The position numbers were made by a program, and so were the translations under genes. A stretch of 64,000 nucleotides of DNA. Origin: Mytilisepta virgata. Taxonomy: Eukaryota; Mollusca; Bivalvia; Mytilida; Mytilidae. Location of the stretch: NCBI GenBank assembly GCA_028015205.1, contig CM051511.1, positions 36,915,204 to 36,979,203 of the forward strand, given 5' to 3'. Below, in pieces: positions 37,801 to 46,111 of the stretch. Every line of letters begins with the position of its first letter. Position 1 is the first letter of the stretch. Under the pieces are notes generated by a model, which ran no database searches, was not told where the DNA came from, and was given only the letters and a program-made list of their open reading frames with translations.

Positions 37801-40632
37801 AATCAAAAATCCCCACATCCGTTCTATGCAGGGTACCCTAAGCAACAATCTTACCAAGTTTCATATGATTTTGAATAGTAGTTTCAGAAAAGAAGATTTT
37901 TGAAATAATAACATAAAAAAAAGCCAAAAATGTGAAAAAAGGGCAATAACTCCTAAATGGGTTTTGGAATTTCCTTCAAAATTTCAGGGTAGGTAGATCT
38001 TGTCATGCTGATCAATTTTACCCCATGTCAGAGTTTCGATATCTGTAACGGTTTTTGAGTTATTAGCAAAAAACAGCAATTTACCCCTATGTTCTATTTA
38101 TAGTAACGACAGCCATGTTTTTCGACATTTCAAAAATTTTAAACGATAGAAATTTTCCAGATGCCCTAAAGAACAATTCTGCAAAGTTAGGTTGAAGTCG
38201 GTCCAGTAGTTTAGGACGAGTTAACGTTTGAAAAAGTTTACAGACGACGACGACGACGACGACAGACGACGACGACGACGGACACCAAGTGATGGCAATA
38301 GCTCACATGGCCTATGGCCAGGTGAGCTAAAAATCAGGTTAAGAAAAAAATTTTAATACTAGAAACTACATCCTTAAAGGAAGCTGACAAATTGTCCTAG
38401 TTACGAAGGGAAGTAATTTTCTAATTCCAGTAAATCTATTGTCTCTGTAGGTACCGGAGTAAAACGATACATTATACGTACTATCGAGACCTCAATTTAT
38501 TTATCCATGTTCAGATACTTATATAATAAATGTGTAACATTTAATATTTATAAAAATAATAAATAGTTGAAGAAAAATTGATTAAAATAGAAAAAAAAGA
38601 TTTGAAAGTTCGCATTGTGTACCTACCAAGACCAAGACGACAAATAAATCATTTCATTGATTAACTTGTTGATTAAACATCTTTGTAGATAAATTGACAC
38701 TTATTAATCTACTCAAAGTGAATTGTTTTTACAAACCAATATGAATTCTCGATAGCACAAAAAATCAATTGATGCCGACTGTCAATTACCGGAAGTAAAA
38801 CTTATCTGTAACTTAAGACATTTAATCTGCAAGGTGACCCTTTGGGTCAGGTGAGCTAAAAAGACTATGTTGCTTCCATTTAATATTAAAAATCCATGAA
38901 AATCAGAACTAAATCTTGTTTAATTACTTTCTTTCCCATCATTAACAGATTATTAAAATACAAAAACTAAATATTTGGACATAGCAATTTTAGAGAGAAA
39001 TTGAATGACAATAAAGAAAGCTGTCTTGTTTTGGCTGTGACATGATGCTTTTTAGACTTTACGAAACAACTGAATAAAAGACCATTAGTCTATCTTCCCT
39101 TGGAAAGTGCAAGAACAGACCCAGTTGTGGTGATTTAGCCAATATTGTTTGGACATTTTCAAGTCTTTAACATACTAAGGGCCTTTAATCTCCCTTAATA
39201 CAACTCTTTTTTAACCACATCTGACAGACCATACTCGCAAATGGTATCAATAGATCAATAGATGTGACGAATCTGATCCCTGAAATTTCATATAAAACGA
39301 AAATTCAAACCAGGATTTTTTGGTTTCTTAGTCCTATTAGTTTACCATTAAACAATGATGAACTCATATTAATTTAAAGCAACAAGCCAGAGAAAGAAAA
39401 TTTTAAGGTAGAAAGATTATGAGACAAAAGAGTGAAAATAAAATACGATTACATATAATTATGATTATGACATGTACAACATATTAAAATGAAAAATTCT
39501 CACATGTGGCTGTTATATATAAGTGATTTGCACTACACTTTCCGAAGAGATCACAACAGTGCTACAAAACTTTACCTGACTCGACAGATCAGATTCCTCA
39601 ACCTGTTCAGCCCAACTTTTGGCATCAGTCTTAAAATATGTAGAATACACTTTATAAATCCAAAATACTGTCAATACCTTATATTCTGTATCTTGTTGTC
39701 ACCAAATAAATTATCTTTTAGAATTTTTTGATTATGTAACATCCTTATAATTTTGTATTACATACGTAGGTAAAAACACTAATTTTTTTTAACAATTTAA
39801 TTTTTAGTTACCAATTTAGTCAAAACTCCAATCACTGGTACCTTATGTTTTTAATAAATACAAACTAGTTTAATTTTCTAAGCATACACAACAGAAGTTG
39901 GACAAAAAATCGAAAATTAAAGAATTTTCCTGCAATGATGAGAAATTTTTTTTAATGGGAGATAACTCTTAAAAAAACAAAACACACTACCAATTACTGA
40001 AAAATGCTTCCACGTAAATTGAGTGAATAGTTTTCAGACTATTTTGGCTCTCTGTTGTTTACATGTTATGTTTTAGAATAGAGAATGGAAACGGGGAATG
40101 TGTCAAAGAGAAACAACCCAACCAAAGATCAGAAAACATTTTGCTTTCTTTTGTGTTATTTTTTTTTGTGAGGGTTTACTGATCACGATGATTGTATTGT
40201 GTTTATTGACTTGTCATTGTTCACTTTTCTTCTTACCCATTTAAGGGGGTACAGATCACCTAAGGGAGTTAACTCTCTAAAAATCACCTGAAAGTTTCAA
40301 TCATATACTATTAGTAAAAATAAATCAAGCTTCTCAATGATCAAAATCAGTGTTTGTCAATCTACTATATATCCAATGAAATTATTCCTGTAAATTGTGT
40401 GTTTCAAATTTCTTGAATTTTATATATTTTTATCAACAGGTCAAAGTAAATATTTCTACAAAATTTTATGAAAATTAAACGAGCCAAATCTATTTTAGTC
40501 AAAGTGTTGGGTACCCCCTTAATTATTTATTTCTAACAGATTAGCAAGTAAAGATTATCATACCTTGTTTGTAACTGTCTGTAAATTTTGTTCTTGTTGA
40601 TCTACTGAAGCGCCCCAATCTAGATCTGCCAT
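14245..40632 (-). CDS. DDX19: DDX19/Dbp5-type DEAD-box RNA helicase, complete
   Basis: ATP-dependent RNA helicase of mRNA export that acts at the cytoplasmic face of the nuclear pore (family knowledge). Coding exons, 5' to 3' on minus: 40632-40564, 34348-34243, 32190-32052, 26351-26259, 25075-24973, 24578-24464, 22635-22458, 21212-20972, 19628-19466, 17927-17736, 14306-14245. All junctions are GT/AG and phases agree, giving 1461 nt, or 486 residues plus stop; vertebrate DDX19 is about 480. Motifs by residue: Q motif (F118...Q125), Walker A SQSGTGKT (144-151), GTPGT (222-226), DEAD (248-251), SAT (280-282), RGIDVEQV (around 402-409), HRIGRTGR (432-439). The C terminus is [14 protein letters not shown], typical of DDX19/25. 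Exon 2 is a Gly/Asp-rich linker ([15 protein letters not shown]). An AG acceptor lies just upstream of the ATG (40636-40635), so at least one non-coding 5' exon is expected further right; it was not found. Confidence 0.95.
14455..17195 (+). repeat. Family B-like tandem element interrupted by a LINE
   Basis: It starts with a left-end signature like family B (GAGGCTC...GAGCCTGTATCGCTCACCTGG) and consists of about 155-bp units starting near 14490, 14643, 14797, 14950, 15105, 16870 and 17018 (each with 'aagaactgcccatgg', 'gacgaaatgagg', 'cctcccatagatgcttcct'). The right end has a 'gacagacagactacgg' tract but no terminal hairpin, so the right end is eroded or different. The LINE at 15219-16834 sits inside one unit. 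Located in the last DDX19 intron. Confidence 0.6.
15219..16834 (+). mobile_element. 5'-truncated CR1/Jockey-type LINE with RT
   Basis: An open frame from about 15220 through 16650 encodes the RT of a Jockey-superfamily [72 protein letters not shown] and YADDSTIH (catalytic YADD), then a C-terminal block with [18 protein letters not shown] and [15 protein letters not shown]. One in-frame TGA at 15882-15884 interrupts it (between ...KWCSDN and MFINYAKSK). The 3' end is AATAAAG followed by (TTA)n at about 16798-16834, a simple-repeat tail usual for CR1-like LINEs. The 5' end is truncated inside the RT-coding region. Otherwise the frame is intact, so insertion is relatively recent. Confidence 0.85.
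18372..18590 (+). mobile_element. tRNA-derived SINE, copy 1 (3' truncated)
   Basis: The tRNA-like head has a pol III A box (TGGCCGAGTGG) and B box (GAGTTCGAATCTCAC), followed by a body with 'ttgacaaggattgcca' and 'cgaaggtcggtggttctct'. The same element recurs at 36382-36633 (minus) and 47724-47985 (plus). The tRNA head contains an insertion relative to a functional tRNA, so it is not called as a tRNA gene. Confidence 0.7.
18605..18900 (-). repeat. Family E element, incomplete copy
   Basis: The right-end hairpin at about 18607-18638 on minus (TGTCAACCATGC...GCAGGCGACACG) is followed by the same 'ccgctcaaaggaatttgatg' and 'gcattaaccttaa...aggtgtgcatat' blocks as the full copy at 48925-49313. 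The left end is missing. A 26-G run (18831-18856) lies in its body. Confidence 0.5.
18831..18856. repeat. G26 homopolymer
   Basis: Twenty-six consecutive G on the plus strand (C on the DDX19 pre-mRNA), within a DDX19 intron. Capable of G-quadruplex formation on the plus strand. The length may be affected by sequencing or assembly error. Confidence 0.8.
20565..20712. repeat. Foldback (palindromic) element
   Basis: The left arm (ttatggacttttaatgagg ... gatgatatcgac) and right arm (gtcgatatcat ... gaattaaaagtccttaa) are inverted copies of about 65 bp with a centre near 20635. No coding content. It sits in the DDX19 intron between exons 8 and 9. Confidence 0.7.
21538..21821. mobile_element. TTAA-type MITE, copy 1
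   Basis: A 280-bp element with inverted ends AAGGGGG(T/A)AC...GTACCCCCTT, matching a second copy at 40242-40524 along its whole length. The right flank shows TTAA. The target-site type suggests a piggyBac- or Kolobok-like non-autonomous transposon. Confidence 0.65.
23240..23560 (+). repeat. Dispersed 320-bp repeat, copy 1
   Basis: Matches 49555-49885 across about 320 bp (shared blocks: 'gattgatcgtcactgatga', 'ggaaattgttgacaggtgta', 'gacaatagtaattgctgt', 'aagatcagtcaac'). No terminal repeats and no open frame were recognised. Located in a DDX19 intron. Confidence 0.6.
25722..25868. repeat. Foldback element
   Basis: Palindrome with arms of about 60 bp (taaatatgattttgtatgag...ttcactcacaaact / agtttgtgagtgagtc...ctcatacaaaatcgtattta) separated by about 25 bp. 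It sits in the DDX19 intron between exons 4 and 5. No coding content. Confidence 0.75.
27336..27505 (+). repeat. 35-bp minisatellite inside the outer family A element
   Basis: Five units with period 35 (starts of 'tcttgctatt' at 27341, 27376, 27411, 27446, 27481). Units contain the palindrome ATTGCGCAAT or a one-base variant. Single copies of the same unit are present in the other family A elements, so the array expanded locally. Confidence 0.8.
27819..30122 (+). repeat. Family A element, nested complete copy
   Basis: Begins TAAAATGCTCCGCTGGG and ends with the hairpin ATACGACCGCAAAAA/TTTTGCGGTCGTAT (about 30094-30122), preceded by a GAC tract (30046-30076). It is inserted in the A-run of the outer copy (CCCATAATAAAA | insertion | AAACTAAGTAC; unoccupied copies read CCCATAATAAAAAAACTAAG). 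This gives the clearest view of the element's borders. Long C-runs (28503-28542) and GAC repeats account for the open frames seen here; none is a real gene. Confidence 0.8.
32288..32632 (+). mobile_element. TIR MITE (AGGCC...), uninterrupted copy
   Basis: Inverted ends AGGCCGCACCAAAT and TTTGGTGTTGCCT enclose a 345-bp AT-rich body. A second copy at 51455-53137 has the same ends and is split by a family B element. No open frame. Sits in a DDX19 intron, near exon 3. Confidence 0.65.
33677..34234 (-). repeat. 31-bp x18 minisatellite at the DDX19 exon 2 donor
   Basis: Eighteen units of 31 bp abut the 5' splice site of DDX19 exon 2 (exon end 34243). On the minus strand each unit reads AAACAGGTAATATGATTTG plus 12 bp. 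The authentic junction GAAACAG|GTAATATGAT shares about 15 bp with the unit, so the array appears to have grown from the splice junction. By my count, ten units keep ACAGGTAA (donor consensus), six read ACAGGAAA, and two have CATG in place of CCTG on plus. Confidence 0.85.
35008..35168. mobile_element. TA-flanked MITE (pogo/Tigger-like ends)
   Basis: Inverted ends CAGTCAAATCTCG and CGAGGTTCTACTG, each flanked by TA (35006-35007 and 35169-35170), 161 bp long. The layout fits a non-autonomous Tc1-mariner/pogo-type element. Internal sequence has further inverted similarity (ctcgaa/ttcgag). Sits in the first DDX19 coding intron. Confidence 0.65.
36382..36633 (-). mobile_element. tRNA-derived SINE, copy 2, full length with TSD
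   Basis: The head at the high-coordinate end has A box TGGCCGAGTG and B box GAGTTCGAAACTCACC on minus. The body has 'ctctgacaaggattgcca' and 'ctggcttcctccaccaata'; the tail is (CAAA)n-like. It is flanked by a 13-bp perfect target-site duplication, AAAATTCTTTGAT, at 36369-36381 and 36634-36646. Located in the first DDX19 coding intron. Confidence 0.85.
37037..38329 (+). repeat. Family B hairpin-ended element (CTCACCTGG)
   Basis: The left end has a small hairpin (AGGCTC-acca-GAGCCT) then motif CTCACCTGG. The body contains repeated 'caataactcctaaatgggt' and 'atttcagggtaggtagatct' blocks. A (GAC)n tract at about 38245-38281 precedes the right hairpin (AGCTCACATGGCC-tat-GGCCAGGTGAGCT, about 38300-38328), then AAAA. 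The 5' arm of the right hairpin has an A mismatch where the left motif has C, so the left motif is the exact partner of the 3' arm. Confidence 0.7.
38830..38860 (+). repeat. Second family B-like right end
   Basis: GGTGACCCTTTGGGTCAGG followed by TGAGCTAAAAAG forms a short hairpin (TGACCC/GGGTCA) and ends like a family B right end. It is about 500 bp beyond the complete element, so it may be the right end of an outer element into which the complete one inserted, or a solo remnant. Confidence 0.45.
40242..40524. mobile_element. TTAA-type MITE, copy 2
   Basis: Flanked by TTAA on both sides (catTTAAGGGGGTAC ... GTACCCCCTTAAtt), 280 bp, collinear with copy 1 at 21538-21821. Ends 40 bp downstream of the first DDX19 coding exon, within the intron. 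Confidence 0.7.
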
Positions 40633-41689
40633 TGCTGAAAATGATTAACACAAATACAATATGCAATACACTACATGTAGCTTTATTTAAAGTTGGCATG
40701 TATTATAAATAAACAACCTTTGTGAAATGTAGTCAACATAAACATAATCATTGTAATCATTTGTAAATATTTTAATTATATTGTCTTTAATTTACAAATA
40801 AATAAATTCTAATTCTACATACACAAATAAAATCTCATTTTTAATATTCAATATGAAAATGTAAGGATATGCATAAAGAATCAACAGGATAACATCCCAT
40901 ACAATATCATATGATTGTGCAGGAAAAAAATAATACACAGTACAGAAAAGAATCCTATTTTCCAAGAACTATAACCGACTGGAACAAACTACCGAATACC
41001 ATTGTAAATTTGCACATCAGTAGACTCTTTCAAATCTTCAATTTCAAAGCATCAATATTAGTCCAACTACTACATCAAACTTGATTTTACAAAACATTTT
41101 TTCATTTTTCCCATATTTTAATTTGTATATACGTGAAAATCAATCTATGTCTTGTTGTAAGTTTCCTTGTGTGACATAATCTTCAATTTGTTGAAGGCGG
41201 TCACTATATTGTAGAATAGAATACATAGGAGTTGTCATGTGGTCTTACAAACAGAAGGAAACAGCACTCTAACTGGAAACCTATTCATTTAATTTGGTTC
41301 TTTTAATTCTTTTAATTAAGTTTCATAATTGATACTTCCTGTATGACTGTTAGTTTTTCATAAGAGTATAACAATTTTGCATTTCATTACATTATAAAAT
41401 GGCTACGGTAGCCACGCTGCATAACCCCGCGGCACTGTTGTTTTTATCACAAAATTAAATGCTCTAAAAGAAATTATACTCAGATGTGACAATACATGCA
41501 ACTTGAGTAAAGAATTGGACAGGTGATATAGTAGTCATAATGTTAAATGAAGTGTGACTGATTAGGATATCATACATTGATAATGTAAATACATGTAGTG
41601 AACTGTTTTTATGATGACATGTTCTACTAATTACATGTAAGTGTAAATTTAACAAAGTTGGAATATCAATTTTGGAAATTGAATGGTTA

Positions 41690-43650
41690 GCCTAAGTCTT
41701 GTGACATTAATAGTTATTAATATGTATGGTTGCAAGAAACATTTCCAAAAAAATGAAGATCTTAAGAGTCTTTCTGGAAATTTACCAAAATTGGAGTTAT
41801 TTTTTGGGAAATCCAAATATTCCATTTAATTTTGGAAATTTAATCATTCCCTATACAGCTGTTGCTTTTTTGTAAACAAAAATGTATTGTTGCTACATGT
41901 AGGTACTTTTCCAAAAAATTCAGATCTTAGAGTCTTTCAGGAAATTAACCAAATTTGGACTCCCATTTTTGGAAATGGAATGGTAACTTTAACTCTAATG
42001 ATATTAATATAATTATATAGTTGCTAGATACATTTCCAATAGAATGCTCCACTGGGCGCAGCTAGATACGACTGCAGATGTCGAACCCTGAATAGTTGGA
42101 GCAATTATGAACACAACATTCAAGCTTGATACAATACTGAATTTGGATTGTGAATAAATATTTGACACAGCATACAATGTAGGTTTCTGACACAGAATGA
42201 ATGTTGTCTAAGAACTTAAAAATTTTTAATTTACCTATTCAAACCATATCAGTATTATTTGTTTTTATATATAAACCAGAAATAACCAATTTAAAATTTA
42301 AAATTGGGCACACATATCAATTTCTTGCTATTGCGCAATACTGTGCAATTGAAGATTTCTTGCTATTGTGCAATACTGTGCAATTGAAAATTTCTTGAAA
42401 TATTTGACACATAATAGGTTTCTGACACAGAATAAATGAAATCAAAGAACTTAGAATTGGTCATATGATTTCAATTTATATTAAATTTTTTGCTTCTTGT
42501 GCAATACAATATGCTGTGGAGAATTGCCCCCCCCCAAAAAAAAAATAAAAAATTTACCCCTTTTTAGCTTTTGTGCAATACACTATGAAGTTGCACATTG
42601 ACCCAACCCTCCCAAAAAAAAAAACCCAAAAAACAGTAAAATTTATTGTAACCCCCCCTTTTTTGCTAAAAAAAATTTGAAATTTTCTTTTTAATTAATG
42701 AAATATGAAATGAGAAAAAAATTGCCCCCTCCACAATTTCTCATTTACCCCCCCCTAAATTTTGTTTTCAAATCCCCCTCCCCCCATTTCTTTATACTTT
42801 GCAACCATAACAGCCCATTTAAATACACCATAAACGTATTAAAATAGAAAATGACATCATAGTCATGGATCAAAGAAAGTTTAATTTTGGACCCTGATTT
42901 GGACCAACTTGAAAACTGGGCCCATAATAAAAAAACTAAGTACATATTTAGATTCAGCATATCAAAGAACAATAGTTCAATTTTCGATGAAATCAAACAA
43001 AGTTTAATTTTGGACCCTTTTGGCCCCTAATTCCTAAACTGTTGGGACCAAAACTCCCAAAATCAATCCCAACCTTCCTTTTGTGGTCATAAACCTTGTG
43101 TTTAAATTTCATAGATTTCTATTTACTTATACTAAAGTTAATGCGTGAAAACCAAGAAAAATGCTTATTGGGCCCTTTTTTGGAACCTAATTCTTAAACT
43201 GTTGGGACCAAAACTCCCAAAATCCATTCCAACCTTCCTTTTGTGGTCATAAACCTTGTGTTTAAATTTCATAGATTTCTATTAACTTATACTAAAGTTA
43301 TAGTGCGAAAACCAAATGTCTTCGGACGACGACGACGACGCCGTCATACCAATATACGACCGCAAAAATTTTGCGGTCGTATAAAAAATGAAGGTCTTAA
43401 AGTCTTTCAGAAAATTTACCAAAGTGGGATTTTTTTTTGCTGAAATACAAATATTCCATTTAATTTTGGAAATTTAATAATTCCCTATACAGCTGTTACT
43501 TTTTTTGTAAACAAATATGTACACAATGTATGGTTGCTAGGTACTTTTCCAAAAAATTCAGATCTTAGAGTCTTTTTTAGGAAATTAACCAAATTTGGAA
43601 TTATTTTTTTGAAATCAAAATATTCCATTTACATGTAACAGCTATTATTC
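41690..43650 (+). repeat. About 170-bp tandem repeat interrupted by family A
   Basis: Units share 'ggttgctaggtacttttcc', 'agatcttagagtctttcag' and 'ttccatttaattttggaaa'. Two units lie left of the family A copy and two right of it. The family A element entered the A-run after 'catttcc' of one unit. Confidence 0.6.
42040..43382 (+). repeat. Family A element, copy 3
   Basis: Left end TAGAATGCTCCACTGGGCGC followed by GATACGACTGCAG. The right end has a GAC tract (about 43325-43341) and the perfect hairpin ending TTTTGCGGTCGTAT at 43382. The flanks read CATTTCCAA | element | AAAAAATGAAGG; the parallel unoccupied repeat unit reads CATTTCCAAAAAAATGAAG. No coding capacity. Confidence 0.75.
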
Positions 43651-45157
43651 TGCTAGTGTCTGATAGTATGGTTGACTGGTAATTTTCAAAAATTAATAAG
43701 TCTGACATTCTTGAAGAAAATTTTTTCTGCCCCAAGTGCAAATTTCAAAATTCCGAAACCTTCAGCACAGACACCTAGTAATGCACCAATTTTTATGTTT
43801 CTACCACTTAGGGTGTAAGAGGAATTCTGTGACAATCAATTTTGGGATTTTTTAACTCTCTTGTTGCTATGCCCCCAGGTGTTTCAGAAAAATTCTCATG
43901 CAACTTTTGAATTTGCCATATGTCATACTAGTCATTGTTTCAATTTCAGCATTATAGTCCAAATAGTTTAGAAGATTTCACTGTTTACTGGATATCGCGA
44001 AATCCTTTTTTTGCTCATAATTATGCCCTTAGGGTAAATTCCAAAATTCTGAAACCTTCGGCACAATCTACATCAACAATGCTAACAATGATCAAATTTT
44101 CAGTTTGCTATCTTTTGTGGTTCTTGAAATAATCCTGGACATTACTTACACACGTACGGCGAACAGCAAAACAATATCCTCACCGCTTCCCTAGCGCAGG
44201 GATAAAAATAAAAAAGAGCCAGAAAAAATTTATATACATTTTATGAGTTTGGTCCACATTTTAGTTTAATTATGATTTTTCCTTATTTTGAGATTATGAA
44301 GATAAAACTCATCTAAGGATTGGCTAAATACAAATATATAAGATACAACAAAAATTAATATTAGTGATGAGAATCGGAAAAAATTTCATAATCAATCATC
44401 GTTATACACAACCAACTGATGATCGATTAATAATCAGAATAAGGGGAACAGTTTTCTTCATTTTTTTTAAGTTAAATGTGCATCTTTTGTCAAATTCAAA
44501 ATTAAAAGATTCTGGATCCAAATTCAGTCTTACTGACTTGCTTATTCTTATTTCATCTTTAAACACACTATCATGGTCAAATTGTTTAAAAAATTTCTCT
44601 TTTGCACTTTCTTAAAGAGTTACGAAGCCAAACACTCAACTTAATGACGTCAACCAAAACAGGAATCAAAAGTGAAAATGAAAGTAAAAATTTTCCGATT
44701 AATCGGATCAGAAGATTATTTATCAATTGTTTAGAATAGGGCCACAATCGACTGATTATCGATCATAATTGATCATCGGGACACAACTAATAATATATCA
44801 TACTTTTTAATACTGGCACCCTTTCTATGATAATGACCTGTACACATGAATAAAATGACTAATTTTCTGGGGTGGGGGGGGATTTGATAATAAAAATACA
44901 TATATTCTTATTTCCATAATTTGGAACACAAGGCAGTATATGAAGAGTACAAAAAAAAATCAATAAGTTGGTAAATCTTACTATGTATTAAAGACTTTAA
45001 GATTTTGGAGGAGTTTGAGGGCAGATATGAAATAAATTGTGACATGGAAGTATTTTTAAGATGATTCATTTTGGAGGAGATTGAGGGCAGATATAAAATA
45101 AATTGTGACATGGAAGTATTTTTAATTGATTTTAATCGTGGCAGAGGTAGGAAATCC

Positions 45158-45168
45158 AAAATGGCGGC
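45158..45168 (+). promoter_or_regulatory. YY1-like site (AAAATGGCGGC)
   Basis: An exact match to the animal YY1 consensus AANATGGCGGC, which often lies just downstream of transcription starts. It falls in the DDX19/DNAJC16 interval, about 950 bp before the DNAJC16 start codon. Which gene it would serve cannot be told. One site alone is weak evidence. Confidence 0.25.
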
Positions 45169-45533
45169 TTATATCCCTTTAGGATTTTTTAGTATAAGGA
45201 CGTGGATAGTGTAATGCACATTGATAATAAACGCAGAATATTCGTTGTTACAGTGAATATTTATTAAAAGTACTCATGAAATAAGACGACAAAAAAATAA
45301 AATAAAAAAGAAATAAATGTCCAGAAGTCGGGCCCCTGTGAAACTCTTAGCCTTACTGGCAATCAACAAGTCCTTGTCACTGCACCATTCAAAATTTTAG
45401 TCAGTGACAGATATGAATATTTTACCTCACACTTTAAGGATGAAGCTCCAAAAATTGCCTTTTTCATGAAGGTTTTAAAATCTCACTCCTTAAATTTCTC
45501 ACATTCTTTAAGATTTAATAATATTCCACAGCA

Positions 45534-45671
45534 ACTTGAAATGTCTGTAAATAGTAAAACAAAATGTCTGTACACTCACAGAGAGGAGCTTCTCTCACAG
45601 AGGCTCTTCTCTGTGAGTGTACAGACATTTTGTTTTACTATATACAGACATGTATTGATAAGATTTCAAGT
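45534..45671. repeat. Long hairpin upstream of DNAJC16
   Basis: Left arm 45534-45588 (acttgaaatgtctgta...cactcacagagaggag) and right arm 45602-45671 (ctcttctctgtgagtgt...atttcaagt) form an imperfect stem. The inner 45 bp are nearly perfect, with a loop of about 14 nt. A foldback insertion is the simplest reading; no second copy was noticed in the window. Confidence 0.7.
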
Positions 45672-46111
45672 TCCAGTGAATATTCTTTGTTAAAGTTTTA
45701 AATCACCATCCCTCCATCAGTAATTGAGACCTTTTTTTTAATTATCACATTAACATTTAGCAGTCTAAGACCTAAATATGAGGTAGTAATTAATCAAAAG
45801 AGCATGATTATCCTGTTGTTGTAGACTGTATACCTCTTTTTTAAAGAAAATCTGTGCGTAATGTGTTGATACTTTTCCTTTCCTCCTTTCGTTTTGAGGC
45901 TTACGATACCCGCATTTTCGAACTTTTTATATATCCATACAAATCATTGTTTAGATTAGGAAATAAATATTTTTTTTTGTTTTTTTTTATATGATTTTTT
46001 GATAGATTGTGACGCTTCATTAATCTTTTGAGCCGAAATGCGAGACTAAATATTGTCCAATCCTAACTTTAATCTCGCTTCTCTCCCCAATCCATGATTT
46101 TTTATGACAAT

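Larger units (their letters stand above)
40635..46111. other. Interval between DDX19 and DNAJC16 (head-to-head)
   Basis: It should hold the promoters and any non-coding 5' exons of both genes. Seen inside: a roughly 170-bp tandem repeat (41690-42040 and 43383-43650) split by a family A element, a long hairpin at 45534-45671, and a YY1-like site at 45158-45168. No further coding exon was recognised. The 83-codon frame at 44364-44615 and similar ones show no domain. Confidence 0.5.

Noticed and set aside
38240..38285. (GAC)n as a coding poly-Asp/Arg tract or triplet-expansion locus
   Set aside because: GAC tracts recur at the same place in families A and B, next to the right hairpin; they are part of the elements.
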